From Sideroxyarcus sp. (GTDB taxonomy: Bacteria > Pseudomonadota > Gammaproteobacteria > Burkholderiales > Gallionellaceae): a stretch of DNA of 64,000 nt. Both the position numbers and the translations under genes were made by a program. The notes under the pieces are model-generated. The model was not told the origin of the DNA and searched no databases. It saw nothing but the letters and a program-made list of their open reading frames with translations. The stretch covers positions 62,001 to 126,000 of the forward strand of contig JAUSBR010000011.1 of assembly GCA_030651895.1 (NCBI GenBank). Direction: 5' to 3'. Positions 55,048 to 63,556 of this stretch are shown in pieces. Each line of letters opens with the position of its first letter. Position 1 is the first letter of the stretch.

Positions 55048-55116
55048 GCCCAACCCATCAATCGAGCGGACCTCGCGCACAAAGCCGCGCGAGGCCGCTC
55101 ATTTCAAACGTTAGTC
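55048..55116 (+). other. attC recombination site of an integron gene cassette
   Basis: R'' GCCCAAC (55048-55054) and R' GTTAGTC (55110-55116; one base off GTTRRRY). Between them lies a stem of GAGCGG, a bulged A at 55070, then CCTCGCGC, an eight-base loop, and GCGCGAGG with CCGCTC. The single extrahelical base and the 69-base length are what integron integrases recognise. Confidence 0.82.
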
Positions 55117-55123
55117 CTTGTAG

Positions 55124-55151
55124 GGCGCATTAGTCGCAGACGTAATGCGCC
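55124..55151. repeat. 9-bp inverted repeat after the attC site
   Basis: GGCGCATTA (55124-55132) and TAATGCGCC (55143-55151) match exactly around ten bases. It resembles the widespread TAGGG...GCATTA small palindromes of proteobacteria. The rest of the gap to 55286 shows no gene. Confidence 0.7.
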
Positions 55152-55286
55152 GAATGTTTGAACGTTTCGCTGCGCTGACCTGCCGCGCAAATGTTGTGAC
55201 AGGAGTATTACAACAGACATTCAGAAGGAAGAAGTGCAGAATCCCCTGTTGAGTCTATTCAACACCGTGAGCCGATCCGCACATCC

Positions 55287-56297
55287 ATGTCTACACTGCC
55301 CGAACTGAGAGAGTTGGAGCGCCTGCTGGAATTCGGGCGGCAGCATCTGCAAGTTAGCGAGGCCTGCCAGGTCAGCGCCGGCGAAAAGAATTTCCCGGTA
55401 TACCAACTGACGCTGGGCAATCCCGACCCCAAACTGCCCTCGATCGGATTCTTCGGCGGCATCCACGGCCTCGAACGCATCGGCACGCAGGTGTTGCTCT
55501 ACTTCCTGCGCAGTCTGATCACACGTCTGGAGTGGGACAACAGCCTGCATCATCTGCTGCAGGACGTGCGGCTGGTGTTTATGCCGCTGATCAACCCCGG
55601 CGGCATGTGGCAATCGACCCGCAGCAACCCGAACGGCGTCGATCTGATGCGCAACGCGCCCGTCGATGCCGCCGGCAAAGTCCCCTTTCTGCTCGGCGGC
55701 CACCGCATCAGCCCGCTGCTACCCTGGTATCGCGGCGCGGCGGATGCCGGAATGGAAACAGAGAACCTGGCGCTGTGTCGTGTCGTCAGCGAGGAATTGC
55801 TGACGCGGCCGTTCAGCATCGCGGTGGACTGCCATTCCGGTTTCGGCTCGCGCGACCGCATCTGGTTCCCCCACGCCCACAGCGGCGAACCCATCGACCA
55901 TCTCGCCGACATCCTCACGCTGGAAGAACTGTTCCACCAGACCTTGCCCAACAACCGCTATCTGTTCGAGCCGCAAAGCAAGCACTACCGCACCCATGGC
56001 GACGTATGGGACTACCTCTATCTGCAGTCGCAGCGCGACAAGAGCAAGACCTTCCTGCCGTTGACGCTGGAGATGGGTTCGTGGATGTGGGTACGAAAGA
56101 ATCCGCGCCAGCTCTTCTCGCGCCACGGCATGTTCAACCCGTCGGTCGAGCATCGCCTGCACCGCGTCCTGCGCAGACATGCGGTGTGGCTGGATTTCCT
56201 GATGCGCGCCGCCAGCGGTCACGACAAATGGCTGGCCACCGGCCCCACCCGCCTGCGCCTGCAGGAGCGCGCCGTCGCGCGCTGGTACCGGACATGA
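55287..56297 (+). CDS. M14-type zinc carboxypeptidase / succinylglutamate desuccinylase-like protein
   Basis: 336 residues. The zinc ligands are in GGIHGLERIG (H-x2-E) and DCHSGFG (third His), with the RSNPNGVDLMRN substrate loop. TLEMGSW contains the probable catalytic Glu. It cleaves an amide-linked amino acid or acyl group; the substrate is not predicted. It overlaps the next hydrolase gene by four bases (ATGA), indicating a two-enzyme unit. Confidence 0.88.
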   Translation: MSTLPELRELERLLEFGRQHLQVSEACQVSAGEKNFPVYQLTLGNPDPKLPSIGFFGGIHGLERIGTQVLLYFLRSLITRLEWDNSLHHLLQDVRLVFMPLINPGGMWQSTRSNPNGVDLMRNAPVDAAGKVPFLLGGHRISPLLPWYRGAADAGMETENLALCRVVSEELLTRPFSIAVDCHSGFGSRDRIWFPHAHSGEPIDHLADILTLEELFHQTLPNNRYLFEPQSKHYRTHGDVWDYLYLQSQRDKSKTFLPLTLEMGSWMWVRKNPRQLFSRHGMFNPSVEHRLHRVLRRHAVWLDFLMRAASGHDKWLATGPTRLRLQERAVARWYRT

Positions 56298-57049
56298 GCA
56301 CCTGGGTACTGCTGCGCGGTCTGATGCGCGAAGCGCGCCACTGGGGCGACTTCCCGCAACAGTTTCAAAAGGTCACCGGCGTACAAAAGGTGGTGACGCT
56401 GGATTTCCCCGGCAACGGCAGCCTGCATGCACAAGCCAGTCCGACCAGCGTGGCGGGAATGGCGGAATCCTGCCGGACACAGCTCGAACGACTCGGCCAT
56501 CGGCCGCCGTATAACGTGCTGGCACTTTCGCTGGGCGCAATGGTAGCGGTGAACTGGAGCGAACGGCATCCGCAGGAGCTCGAACGCTTGGTATTGATCA
56601 ATACCAGCCTCGCGCCTTACAACCCGTTCTACCAGCGCATGCGCCCGCGCAACTATCCCGGCCTGCTGCGTTTCCTCATTTTCAACTCCATCCGGGCACG
56701 GGAAAGATCGGTGCTGCACATCACCAGTAACAAGCAATGCACCGTGCAACAGCGGACTGCATTGCTGGAACAGTGGGAATCATATGCCGGTGAATGCCCG
56801 GTCAGCCGCGCCAACATCCTGCGCCAGCTGAGCGCCGCAGCCACGTTTCGCGCCGCACCAGTTCCGCCCCCCGTCCCGGTATTGCTACTGTCCGGAAAAC
56901 AAGACCATCTGGTCAATGTGAAATGCTCGCTCACGCTGGCACAACGCTGGGACTGCGATATCCGGCTGCACCCGACAGCAGGCCACGACATCCCGCTGGA
57001 CGATGGCGAGTGGGTGGCGCGGCAGGTCAAAGAGTGGGTCGCCGCCTAA
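56294..57049 (+). CDS. Alpha/beta hydrolase
   Basis: 251 residues. The nucleophile elbow reads LALSLGAM (Ser), the acid LLLSGKQDHLV (Asp) and the His AGHDIPLDD. It begins STWVLLRGLMREARHWG without a signal peptide, so it is cytoplasmic. It overlaps the M14-type gene. Substrate unknown; a linked peptide-ester or amide pathway is possible. Confidence 0.88.
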   Translation: MSTWVLLRGLMREARHWGDFPQQFQKVTGVQKVVTLDFPGNGSLHAQASPTSVAGMAESCRTQLERLGHRPPYNVLALSLGAMVAVNWSERHPQELERLVLINTSLAPYNPFYQRMRPRNYPGLLRFLIFNSIRARERSVLHITSNKQCTVQQRTALLEQWESYAGECPVSRANILRQLSAAATFRAAPVPPPVPVLLLSGKQDHLVNVKCSLTLAQRWDCDIRLHPTAGHDIPLDDGEWVARQVKEWVAA

Positions 57050-57092
57050 GCCACGCGTCTATCCTCGCGGCCACCGGATAGAGCAAGCTCGC

Positions 57093-57788
57093 TCAGTTGC
57101 TCCCCGACAGCCGATACACCTTATATTCCACCCGCCGCAAGTCCTGCTCTGGCGATTCCGGATCAACCTCGAACACACTCTCGACATAGGCCAGGTCGAT
57201 CTCGAACCCGGCCGAGTACAGGGCCGCGATCTCATCATCCACACCCACGGCCTGCTTCAGGGTCGCGCCGTCTGCGGCATCTTCGATGGTCAGCAGAAAG
57301 ACTTTGGCCGACTTGGGCAGCAGACGCATCAATTGCGCGACATATTGATCGCGGATGTTCTCCGGCAAAGCGGTCAGCGCGGCGCGGTCATAGACCGTAT
57401 CGAACTCGCCGATGTCCGCTGCGGTCAGCGCGAAGTAATCCCCGCACAGTACGCTGAGTTTGCCGCAGCTCCACACAGTGAACGGCCCCTGCTGCCGCAG
57501 GACCGGGATCAGGCCGTTCTCACGGAAGAAATCTTCCACCGCGAGCGGACTCAACTCGACACCGACGACCTCATGGCCCTGCTGCGCGAGCCAGATCATG
57601 TCCAGGCTCTTGCCGCAGAGCGGGACGAACACGCGGCTGCCGATATCCAGCGCCAGACTGGGCCAGAACCTGTCCAGCAGCGGATTGACTGTGATTTGGT
57701 GGAAATCGGTGCGCTGCTCGCGCCAGCACTGTAGCCAGAGATGATTGTCGCGGTCGTTGCGAACCGGCGCGCCGACATCGACAGTCAC
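57093..57788 (-). CDS. tpm: Thiopurine S-methyltransferase family protein
   Basis: 231 residues. Typical features are NHLWLQCWREQRTDFHQ, RVFVPLCGKSLDMIWLAQQGHEVVGVELS (SAM site) and FDTVYDRAALTALP. Bacterial members methylate thiopurines and also selenite or tellurite. The gene lies 67 bases downstream of nifM on the same strand and may be read through from the nif operon. Confidence 0.92.
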   Translation of the reverse strand: MTVDVGAPVRNDRDNHLWLQCWREQRTDFHQITVNPLLDRFWPSLALDIGSRVFVPLCGKSLDMIWLAQQGHEVVGVELSPLAVEDFFRENGLIPVLRQQGPFTVWSCGKLSVLCGDYFALTAADIGEFDTVYDRAALTALPENIRDQYVAQLMRLLPKSAKVFLLTIEDAADGATLKQAVGVDDEIAALYSAGFEIDLAYVESVFEVDPESPEQDLRRVEYKVYRLSGSN

Positions 57789-57855
57789 TTGCCCAGCCGA
57801 TGGGTCGGTATGTGAGATGAATTATAAGAAACAGGGCGACGCCGGCGGCGCGCCC

Positions 57856-58704
57856 TTACTTCCCCTCCAGCAGTTGCTTCACCCACGCCTGCTGGGTCGC
57901 GCGCTTGCGCTTCTGTTCCAGCACTTTGCGGATATGCGGTTTGGCCTGGGCGAAACCGAGCACACCGGCACCGGTGATGGCGTCGCAACGCAGCACGTGG
58001 AAGCCAATTTCGGTTTCCAGCACACCGCTCACTTCGCCGGCCTTCAATTCGAACAATGCCTTGTCCAGTTCGGGGAATATCTTTCCGCGCGGCAGGTCGC
58101 CCAGTTTGCCGCCGTCCAGCGCGGTGGGACATTCGGAATGTTTGAGCGCCTGCTCTTCGAAGCGCTGCGGTTCTTTTGCCAGCCGGGCGGCGATCTCGGC
58201 GATGCGCTTGTGCGCAGCATCGCGCGTGTTCTCAGCGATGCTGTCGTTGATGGTGATAAGGATGTGACGCACCAGCCGCGTCTCGGGACGGCGGAACTGT
58301 TCCGGGTGATACTGGTAATAGAGGTCCACGTCCGTGTCGCTGACGCTCTCCGCGCGCGTGCCGACTTTTTCCAGGATGGCCTCGACCTTCATCTCGCGCT
58401 CCAGCGCGGTAGCGAAACCGGCTTCGTCCAGTCCGTTCTGTGCCAGATCGGCGGCGAAATCGTCCGCGTTCGGATAGCGCCCGCGTATCTCCTGCATGGC
58501 CGCCGCTTTGGTGGATGGCGGCACCATCGCATCGCGCGCTTCGGATGTGGCGAGCACTCGCGCCTCCAATTGATACTGTTTCTGCGCCATGGATAGCACA
58601 CGCTCCGACTCGTCCGTGTGCAAGGCGGCAGGCGCCTTGCCGAAGAGCTTCTGCGCGGCCTTGAGCGCGAGGTAGGCGACACCGCTGTCGAGCACTTCAG
58701 GCAT
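57856..58704 (-). CDS. nifM: NifM, peptidyl-prolyl isomerase for NifH maturation
   Basis: 282 residues from ATG 58704. An N-terminal helical part with EVLDSGVAYLALKAAQKLFGK precedes a parvulin domain (about 150-250) with RLVRHILITINDS, HSECPTALDGGKLGDLPRG and ETEIGFHVLRCD. It is needed for active NifH. It overlaps nifZ by eight bases and is the last nif gene of the operon. Confidence 0.93.
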   Translation of the reverse strand: MPEVLDSGVAYLALKAAQKLFGKAPAALHTDESERVLSMAQKQYQLEARVLATSEARDAMVPPSTKAAAMQEIRGRYPNADDFAADLAQNGLDEAGFATALEREMKVEAILEKVGTRAESVSDTDVDLYYQYHPEQFRRPETRLVRHILITINDSIAENTRDAAHKRIAEIAARLAKEPQRFEEQALKHSECPTALDGGKLGDLPRGKIFPELDKALFELKAGEVSGVLETEIGFHVLRCDAITGAGVLGFAQAKPHIRKVLEQKRKRATQQAWVKQLLEGK

Positions 58705-59164
58705 GGGCCTTCTCCCCATCGTTGTAGACATGCACCGCCTCCAGCGAAGCCTCCGGCACTTGCAGCACCTGGTCGTGGAAGATCACGTGATACAACACGC
58801 CCACATTCTCGTCGCGGAACACTTTCAGTATCTCGCCTTCCATGCCCGGGGTGACACGCACTTCGCCGCGCACCGCCAGCGTGATCTTGCTGCGCACCTT
58901 CTCGCGACTCTCAAACTTGCTGGGTATCCACGGCTCGGCGATGCCGATGAGTTCTTCCTCGCGGAAGCCGACGATCTTGTTCTGGTCGAGGAAGTTGACG
59001 GTGTAGATCAGCTGGTCCTGCAAAAAGGTGCCGACGTTGGTGACGAAACCGGTACTGCCGCGACGGATCAGCAGCGTGCCGGTAGGCACACCCGGATAGG
59101 TGCCGTCATTGCGCACGTTGCGAATGATGCGGACTTCGTCGCCGAATTCGTATTTAGGCAGCAT
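58697..59164 (-). CDS. nifZ: NifZ, P-cluster maturation protein
   Basis: 155 residues. The NifZ core is YEFGDEVRIIRNVRNDGTYPG, GTLLIRRGSTGFVTNVGTFLQDQLIY and LIYTVNFLD. The C-terminal half adds a second similar segment (RGEVRVTPGMEGEI). It helps assemble the second P-cluster of NifDK. It overlaps nifW by 11 bases. Confidence 0.95.
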   Translation of the reverse strand: MLPKYEFGDEVRIIRNVRNDGTYPGVPTGTLLIRRGSTGFVTNVGTFLQDQLIYTVNFLDQNKIVGFREEELIGIAEPWIPSKFESREKVRSKITLAVRGEVRVTPGMEGEILKVFRDENVGVLYHVIFHDQVLQVPEASLEAVHVYNDGEKAHA

Positions 59165-59492
59165 CTTTCCTGGTCACCGTGATGGAACTGAGCGGCACGA
59201 ACTTCACCTGCGGCTCGTGCATGTGGAACACCTTGAACACTTTTTCGGTCAGCGCGTCGGACTTCACGAAGTCTTGATACGCCTGCGTCAGCAGGGTGGT
59301 GTAGACCAGGCGGCGCGCGGACTCTTCTTCCGACAATGTCGTCTTGCCAAGATAGTTATGGAAGCGCTGCAGGATATGCAGACGGTTCACCTGTACCACC
59401 GAAGCGTCGTATTCGATGCCGAAGTAGTTCAAAAAATCCTCGGCGGAGACCAACTCCTCCATCGCTTCGTCCAAAGTCAGTTCGTCCATCAT
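59154..59492 (-). CDS. nifW: NifW, nitrogenase stabilising/protective protein
   Basis: 112 residues: SAEDFLNYFGIEYDASVVQVNRLHILQRFH is the NifW hallmark. It associates with NifDK and protects it from oxygen. Two adjacent ATGs (59492 and 59489) are possible; the second has the better spacing from AAGGAG. It overlaps the TPR-like gene. Confidence 0.95.
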   Translation of the reverse strand: MMDELTLDEAMEELVSAEDFLNYFGIEYDASVVQVNRLHILQRFHNYLGKTTLSEEESARRLVYTTLLTQAYQDFVKSDALTEKVFKVFHMHEPQVKFVPLSSITVTRKDAA

Positions 59493-60010
59493 GCTCTCCT
59501 TAGTAGATCATTCTCTTCGTGGTGCGATTGGCGCAGCACTTCCAGCAGCGCCTTGCCGCCCATGCGGTCGTGGCTGTCCAGCTCCACCAGTTTCTCCAGC
59601 ATCGCCTGTCCGGTCGTTTGATGGCCCAGGCGCAGGTTGATATAGCCCGTCGCCTTGAGCACCATCAGGTAGAAACGCACCAGGCCCATCGAGCGCATTA
59701 CGCCCGCACCGACATTGGCCTCGCGCAGAAACATCCAGGTATCGGGAAAATCCAGCCGCCGGCCGACCACGGCCAGTGTGCTTTCCGCCACCAGCAGTGC
59801 GTCTTCGAGGCGGTGCTGGTAGAAGTAGTAACGGTACAGCGCGACCAGCACCATCAGATGCTGCGGCGCCATCAGACTGGCGCGCAGCAACAGGCTCTCT
59901 GACTCTTCGCTGCCGTACTTGTCCGCCGCCGCCATGAGCAGGCGCGCAACGTCCTGCGCCAGCGGTTCGTCGAAGTACAACTCGGCTTGTTCGAAATCGA
60001 GCAGATCCAT
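59489..60010 (-). CDS. TPR-like protein in the nifV-nifW operon
   Basis: 173 residues, all helical. It has repeating helix pairs with PLAQDVARLLMAAADKYGS, HLMVLVALYRYYFYQHRLEDALLVAE and GRRLDFPDTWMFLREANVG. This is the pattern of degenerate tetratricopeptide repeats. It lies between cysE and nifW, overlapping the latter. It is probably a protein-interaction partner in nitrogenase maturation; the name of the family is not known to me. Confidence 0.78.
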   Translation of the reverse strand: MDLLDFEQAELYFDEPLAQDVARLLMAAADKYGSEESESLLLRASLMAPQHLMVLVALYRYYFYQHRLEDALLVAESTLAVVGRRLDFPDTWMFLREANVGAGVMRSMGLVRFYLMVLKATGYINLRLGHQTTGQAMLEKLVELDSHDRMGGKALLEVLRQSHHEENDLLRRA

Positions 60011-60013
60011 GGT

Positions 60014-60847
60014 TCACTCCTTCCGGATGACGCGCGCGACTTCGGTGCCGCACAGATCATCTGCTTCGCAACTGCGGCATTGCCCGTCCACCGGCTCGCC
60101 CTGTTTGCGCAGCTGTCCTTCCAGTACTTCGATGCGTTCCATCAGGCAGGCGATGGCGCGGCCGACCGGATCGGGGATCAGGTGGTGGTCAAGGTTGATG
60201 CCGTAGATGTTGTCCGTGCCCGCCTCTTCGGTGCGCAACACGACCTTGGCGGGGATGCCGACCACGGTACGGTGTGCCGGCACGTCTTTCACCACCACCG
60301 AATTGGCGCCGACACGCACGTTCTGTCCCAGCGTGATCGCGCCGAGTATCTTCGCACCCGCTCCGACCACCACACCGTCGCCCAGTGTGGGATGGCGCTT
60401 GCCTTTGTTCCAGGTGGTACCGCCCAGCGTGACGCCGTGATACAGGGTGACGTCGTCGCCGATTTCGGCGGTCTCGCCGATCACCACGCCCGCGCCATGA
60501 TCGATGAAGAAGCGGCGGCCGATGGTGGCACCGGGATGGATATCGATATTGGTGACGAAGCGCGCGAACCAGGACAGCAACCGCGCCGGATAGCGCAGGC
60601 CGAATTTCCATAGCCGGTGCGCGACGCGCTGCATCAGGATGGCATGCACGCCGGGATAGGTGGTCAGCACTTCGAAGCGCGAGCGTGCGGCGGGGTCGCG
60701 CTGGAACACGCAGCTCACGTCTTCGCGCAAGAGACGAAGCAGGCTCACCTTTTCGGCGCGCTGAACACAACCCTCACCCGCCCCTTCGGGGCACCCTCTC
60801 CCGCTTGCGGGCGAGGGGTTGGGGAGTTTGATCATCACGTCTTCCAT
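60014..60847 (-). CDS. cysE: Serine O-acetyltransferase (NifP/CysE type) with in-frame repeat
   Basis: 277 residues. The left-handed beta-helix part has [34 protein letters not shown] and NSVVVKDVP. It makes O-acetylserine to raise cysteine for Fe-S synthesis and homocitrate-linked sulfur needs. Residues about 8-26 are the translation of a GC palindrome and interrupt the N terminus. ATG 60847 has AGGAG, so the insertion is translated. It lies between nifV and the TPR-like gene. Confidence 0.92.
   Translation of the reverse strand: MEDVMIKLPNPSPASGRGCPEGAGEGCVQRAEKVSLLRLLREDVSCVFQRDPAARSRFEVLTTYPGVHAILMQRVAHRLWKFGLRYPARLLSWFARFVTNIDIHPGATIGRRFFIDHGAGVVIGETAEIGDDVTLYHGVTLGGTTWNKGKRHPTLGDGVVVGAGAKILGAITLGQNVRVGANSVVVKDVPAHRTVVGIPAKVVLRTEEAGTDNIYGINLDHHLIPDPVGRAIACLMERIEVLEGQLRKQGEPVDGQCRSCEADDLCGTEVARVIRKE
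60771..60826. repeat. GC palindromic element inside cysE
   Basis: CTCTCCCGCTTGCGGGCGAG with a CCCTCACCCG flank and an extra GCCCCTTCGGGGC hairpin. It keeps the cysE frame open and reads [18 protein letters not shown]. It is a relative of the copy in the hemerythrin gene. Confidence 0.85.
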
Positions 60848-60856
60848 GATGCGCTC

Positions 60857-62002
60857 CTAGTGCGCCGCACCGGGCTGGGTGCGCCCGATGTAGCGTTGGT
60901 AGAGGAACAGCAGTTCCTGATCGGCGGGCGAGCGCTTGGCGCGTTCGGCAAAGCTGCGGATGTCGGGCAGCAAGGCTCGCGCTTCGGCCTGGCTCAGGTT
61001 GAGACCCATGGTGGCATAGGCGGCGATGATGCCGTGTGCGCCGGAATGCTTACCGACCACGAGCTTGTGCTGGCGACCGACTTCGATGGGATCGAAACCC
61101 TGATAGGTGTCCGGGTCCTTGAGCAGGCCGTCGACATGGATGCCCGCCTCGTGCGTGAACACACCCTCGCCCACCACGCTCTTCTGCCAGTGCACCGGAC
61201 GGCCCGATGCGGCGGCGACCAGTTTCGACAGGTCGGTGAAATGGCTGAGGTCGATGCCGGTGTCCATGCCGTAGAGTTTCTTCAGACCAAGGGCGACTTC
61301 TTCCAGCGGCGCATTGCCCGCGCGTTCGCCCAGACCGTTCACCGTGGTGTTGATATGCGTCGCCCCGGCCAGCGCGGCGGCGAGACTGTTGGCGGTGGCG
61401 AGGCCGAGGTCATCGTGCGCATGCATCTCGATCTCAAGGTCGCAGGCACTGCGCAAGGCTGAGATGGCCTTGTGTACGCCGAACGGTTCCATCACGCCGA
61501 GCGTGTCGGCGAAGCGGATACGGCGCGCGCCGGCAGCTTGTGCAGCCTCGGCGACCCGCAGCATGAATTCGGGATCGGCGCGCGATGCATCCTCGCAGCC
61601 GACGATGACGCCCATGCCCTGTTCGCTGGCGAAGGGCACCAGGTCGAAGATGGTCTCCAGCACCCAGTCGCGGTCATGGCCCAGTTTTTTCTTGATCTGG
61701 ATGTCCGACACAGGGATCGACAGATCGATGAGATGCACATCGACCAGTTCCGCCGCGAGAATGTCGGGCTTGCACATGCGGCACCAGGCGACGAGTTTTG
61801 CGTTCAGATTTAGCGCGGCGACGGCGTTGATGCTGTCGCGCTCTTCCTCGCCCATCGCCGGGATGCCGACTTCCAGCTCCGGCACGCCGAGCGCGTCGAG
61901 TTGGCGCGCGATGTCCAGCTTCTCCTCCAGCGTGAACGCCACCCCGGCGGTCTGTTCGCCGTCGCGCAGGGTGGTGTCGTCGATGATGATGGAGCGGGAC
62001 AT
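60857..62002 (-). CDS. nifV: Homocitrate synthase NifV
   Basis: 381 residues from ATG 62002 (AGGTG site; a GTG nine bases earlier is possible). It opens [22 protein letters not shown] and has [16 protein letters not shown] and [18 protein letters not shown], the metal and substrate sites of the homocitrate synthase family. It makes homocitrate, the organic ligand of FeMo-cofactor. It lies ten bases before cysE. Confidence 0.96.
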   Translation of the reverse strand: MSRSIIIDDTTLRDGEQTAGVAFTLEEKLDIARQLDALGVPELEVGIPAMGEEERDSINAVAALNLNAKLVAWCRMCKPDILAAELVDVHLIDLSIPVSDIQIKKKLGHDRDWVLETIFDLVPFASEQGMGVIVGCEDASRADPEFMLRVAEAAQAAGARRIRFADTLGVMEPFGVHKAISALRSACDLEIEMHAHDDLGLATANSLAAALAGATHINTTVNGLGERAGNAPLEEVALGLKKLYGMDTGIDLSHFTDLSKLVAAASGRPVHWQKSVVGEGVFTHEAGIHVDGLLKDPDTYQGFDPIEVGRQHKLVVGKHSGAHGIIAAYATMGLNLSQAEARALLPDIRSFAERAKRSPADQELLFLYQRYIGRTQPGAAH

Positions 62003-62024
62003 TTTATTCACCTAAATTCAAAAA

Positions 62025-62200
62025 ACATTTGCCACAGAGGACACAGAGATCACAGAGAAAAACATCCGTGCCCAGAGTGGTCCGTTCGTGGTGAGCTTGT
62101 CGAACCATGAACTGCCCTTCGACAGGCTCAGGGCGAACGGCTTTTGGTTTGCTTGGTTCATCTCCGTGTACTCTGTGTTCTCTGTGGCTAAATTGTTTTT
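62025..62200. repeat. Nested inverted repeats between nifS and nifV
   Basis: Outer arms begin TTGCCACAGAGGACACAGAG and end CTCTGTGTTCTCTGTGGC, reverse complements of one another. Inside lies a GTTCG...GAACG palindrome at 62082-62140. The whole 203-base gap is taken up by these elements; no gene is seen. Confidence 0.85.
62082..62140. repeat. Palindromic intergenic repeat (GTTCG...GAACG family), copy 3
   Basis: Starts CCGTTCGTGGTGAGCTTGTC and ends GGCTCAGGGCGAACGG, as in copy 1 near nafY. It is nested between CTCTGTG arms. Confidence 0.85.
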
Positions 62201-62205
62201 CATGA

Positions 62206-63414
62206 TTATGCGTAAGTCGGCGCGAACGCCTTTTCCGGTTCGGCCGCGGGACCGTCGCCTTCCCAGTACGGCGACAGCTTGCGCAGTTGCGCGATGATCT
62301 CGGGCACCACGGCGATCACGCGGTCCACTTCGGCCTCGGTGCTGTAACGCGACAGCGAGAAGCGCACCGTGCCGTGAGCTGCGGTGTAGGGAATTCCCAT
62401 CGCGCGCATCACATGGCTGGGTTCCAGCGAACCGGAGGTGCAGGCGGAACCGCTCGACGCGGCGATGCCGAACTTGTTGAGCAGCAGCAGGATCGCCTCG
62501 CCCTCGATGAACTCGAACGCGATGTTGCTGGTGTTGGGCAGGCGGTTGTCCGGATTACCGGTGACGAAAGAGCGCGGCACCTTGGCGAGGATGGCGGCTT
62601 CCAGTTTGTCGCGCAGACGCGCAACTTCGGTGTTCTCGAAAGTCATCGCTTCCAGCGCCATCTCGGCAGCTTTGCCGAGACCGACGATGGAAGTAGTGTT
62701 CTCGGTACCCGCACGACGGCCGCGTTCCTGATGGCCGCCGCGCAGCAGCGGACGGAAACGGGTACCGCGTTTCAGATACAGGACGCCGATGCCCTTGGGC
62801 GCGTGCAGCTTGTGGCCGGACACGGACAACATGTCGATCTTGGTGTCCTTCAGGTTCAGCGGCACTTTACCCACGGCCTGCACCGCGTCGGTGTGGAACA
62901 TCGCACCGGCGGCATTCGCCAGCTCGGCCATCTCCACCACCGGGAAGAAAGTACCCGTCTCGTTGTTCGCCCACATCACCGACACGACAGCGGTTTGCTC
63001 GCTCAGCAATTTTTTGTATTCGTCCAGGTCGAGACGACCTTTGCCGTCGACCTTGAGGTAATGCACCTTGTAGCCTTCTTTTTCCAGATACGCACACAGC
63101 GTCAGGATGGCCGGATGCTCGACAGTGGTGGTGATGATCTCCTTGCGCTCGGGTTGTGCCTTCAATGCCGAGAGCAAAGCGGTGGAATCCGATTCGGTGC
63201 CGCAGGAAGTGAAGATGATCTCGGAGTCGTGTTCAGCACCGAGCAACTCCTGCACCTGCATGCGCGCCTTCTTGATGGCGAGGCCGACCTTGTTGCCGAA
63301 GCTGTGCATCGACGAGGGGTTGCCAAACTGCTCGGTGAAATACGGCAGCATGGCTTCCACCACGGCGGGGTCTACCCGGGTGGTTGCGTTGTTGTCGAAA
63401 TAGATGCCTTCCAT
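62206..63414 (-). CDS. nifS: Cysteine desulfurase NifS
   Basis: 402 residues. PLP Lys in SVSGHKLHAPKG; active Cys loop SSGSACTSGSLEPSHVMRA; N terminus IYFDNNATTRVDPAVVEAM. It removes sulfur from cysteine for NifU-borne Fe-S clusters. ATG 63414 has an AAGGAG-type site. It follows nifU across a composite repeat. Confidence 0.96.
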   Translation of the reverse strand: MEGIYFDNNATTRVDPAVVEAMLPYFTEQFGNPSSMHSFGNKVGLAIKKARMQVQELLGAEHDSEIIFTSCGTESDSTALLSALKAQPERKEIITTTVEHPAILTLCAYLEKEGYKVHYLKVDGKGRLDLDEYKKLLSEQTAVVSVMWANNETGTFFPVVEMAELANAAGAMFHTDAVQAVGKVPLNLKDTKIDMLSVSGHKLHAPKGIGVLYLKRGTRFRPLLRGGHQERGRRAGTENTTSIVGLGKAAEMALEAMTFENTEVARLRDKLEAAILAKVPRSFVTGNPDNRLPNTSNIAFEFIEGEAILLLLNKFGIAASSGSACTSGSLEPSHVMRAMGIPYTAAHGTVRFSLSRYSTEAEVDRVIAVVPEIIAQLRKLSPYWEGDGPAAEPEKAFAPTYA

Positions 63415-63432
63415 TTTCTGCTCCTTTATCTA

Positions 63433-63547
63433 GCCCCTCGCCCGCAAGCGGGAGAGGGGTTGGGGTGAGGGTCGGTGGGTACAACCACTTTCGCTTTTAC
63501 TCATCGCCCCTCATCCCCAGCCCTTCCCCCGCCTGCGGGGGAAGGGA
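63433..63547. repeat. Composite pair of GC palindromes (B then A, reversed) between nifU and nifS
   Basis: The same A and B palindromes as at 43351-43463, here as reverse complement. B begins CCCCTCGCCCGCAAGCGGGA and A ends GCCTGCGGGGGAAGGGA, with a different spacer. Confidence 0.85.
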
Positions 63548-63556
63548 GTTAAAACA

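Noticed and set aside
62018-62203. A 61-codon minus-strand frame between nifS and nifV
   Set aside because: It is composed entirely of repeat translation (NTEYTE and FALSLSKG) and is not a gene.
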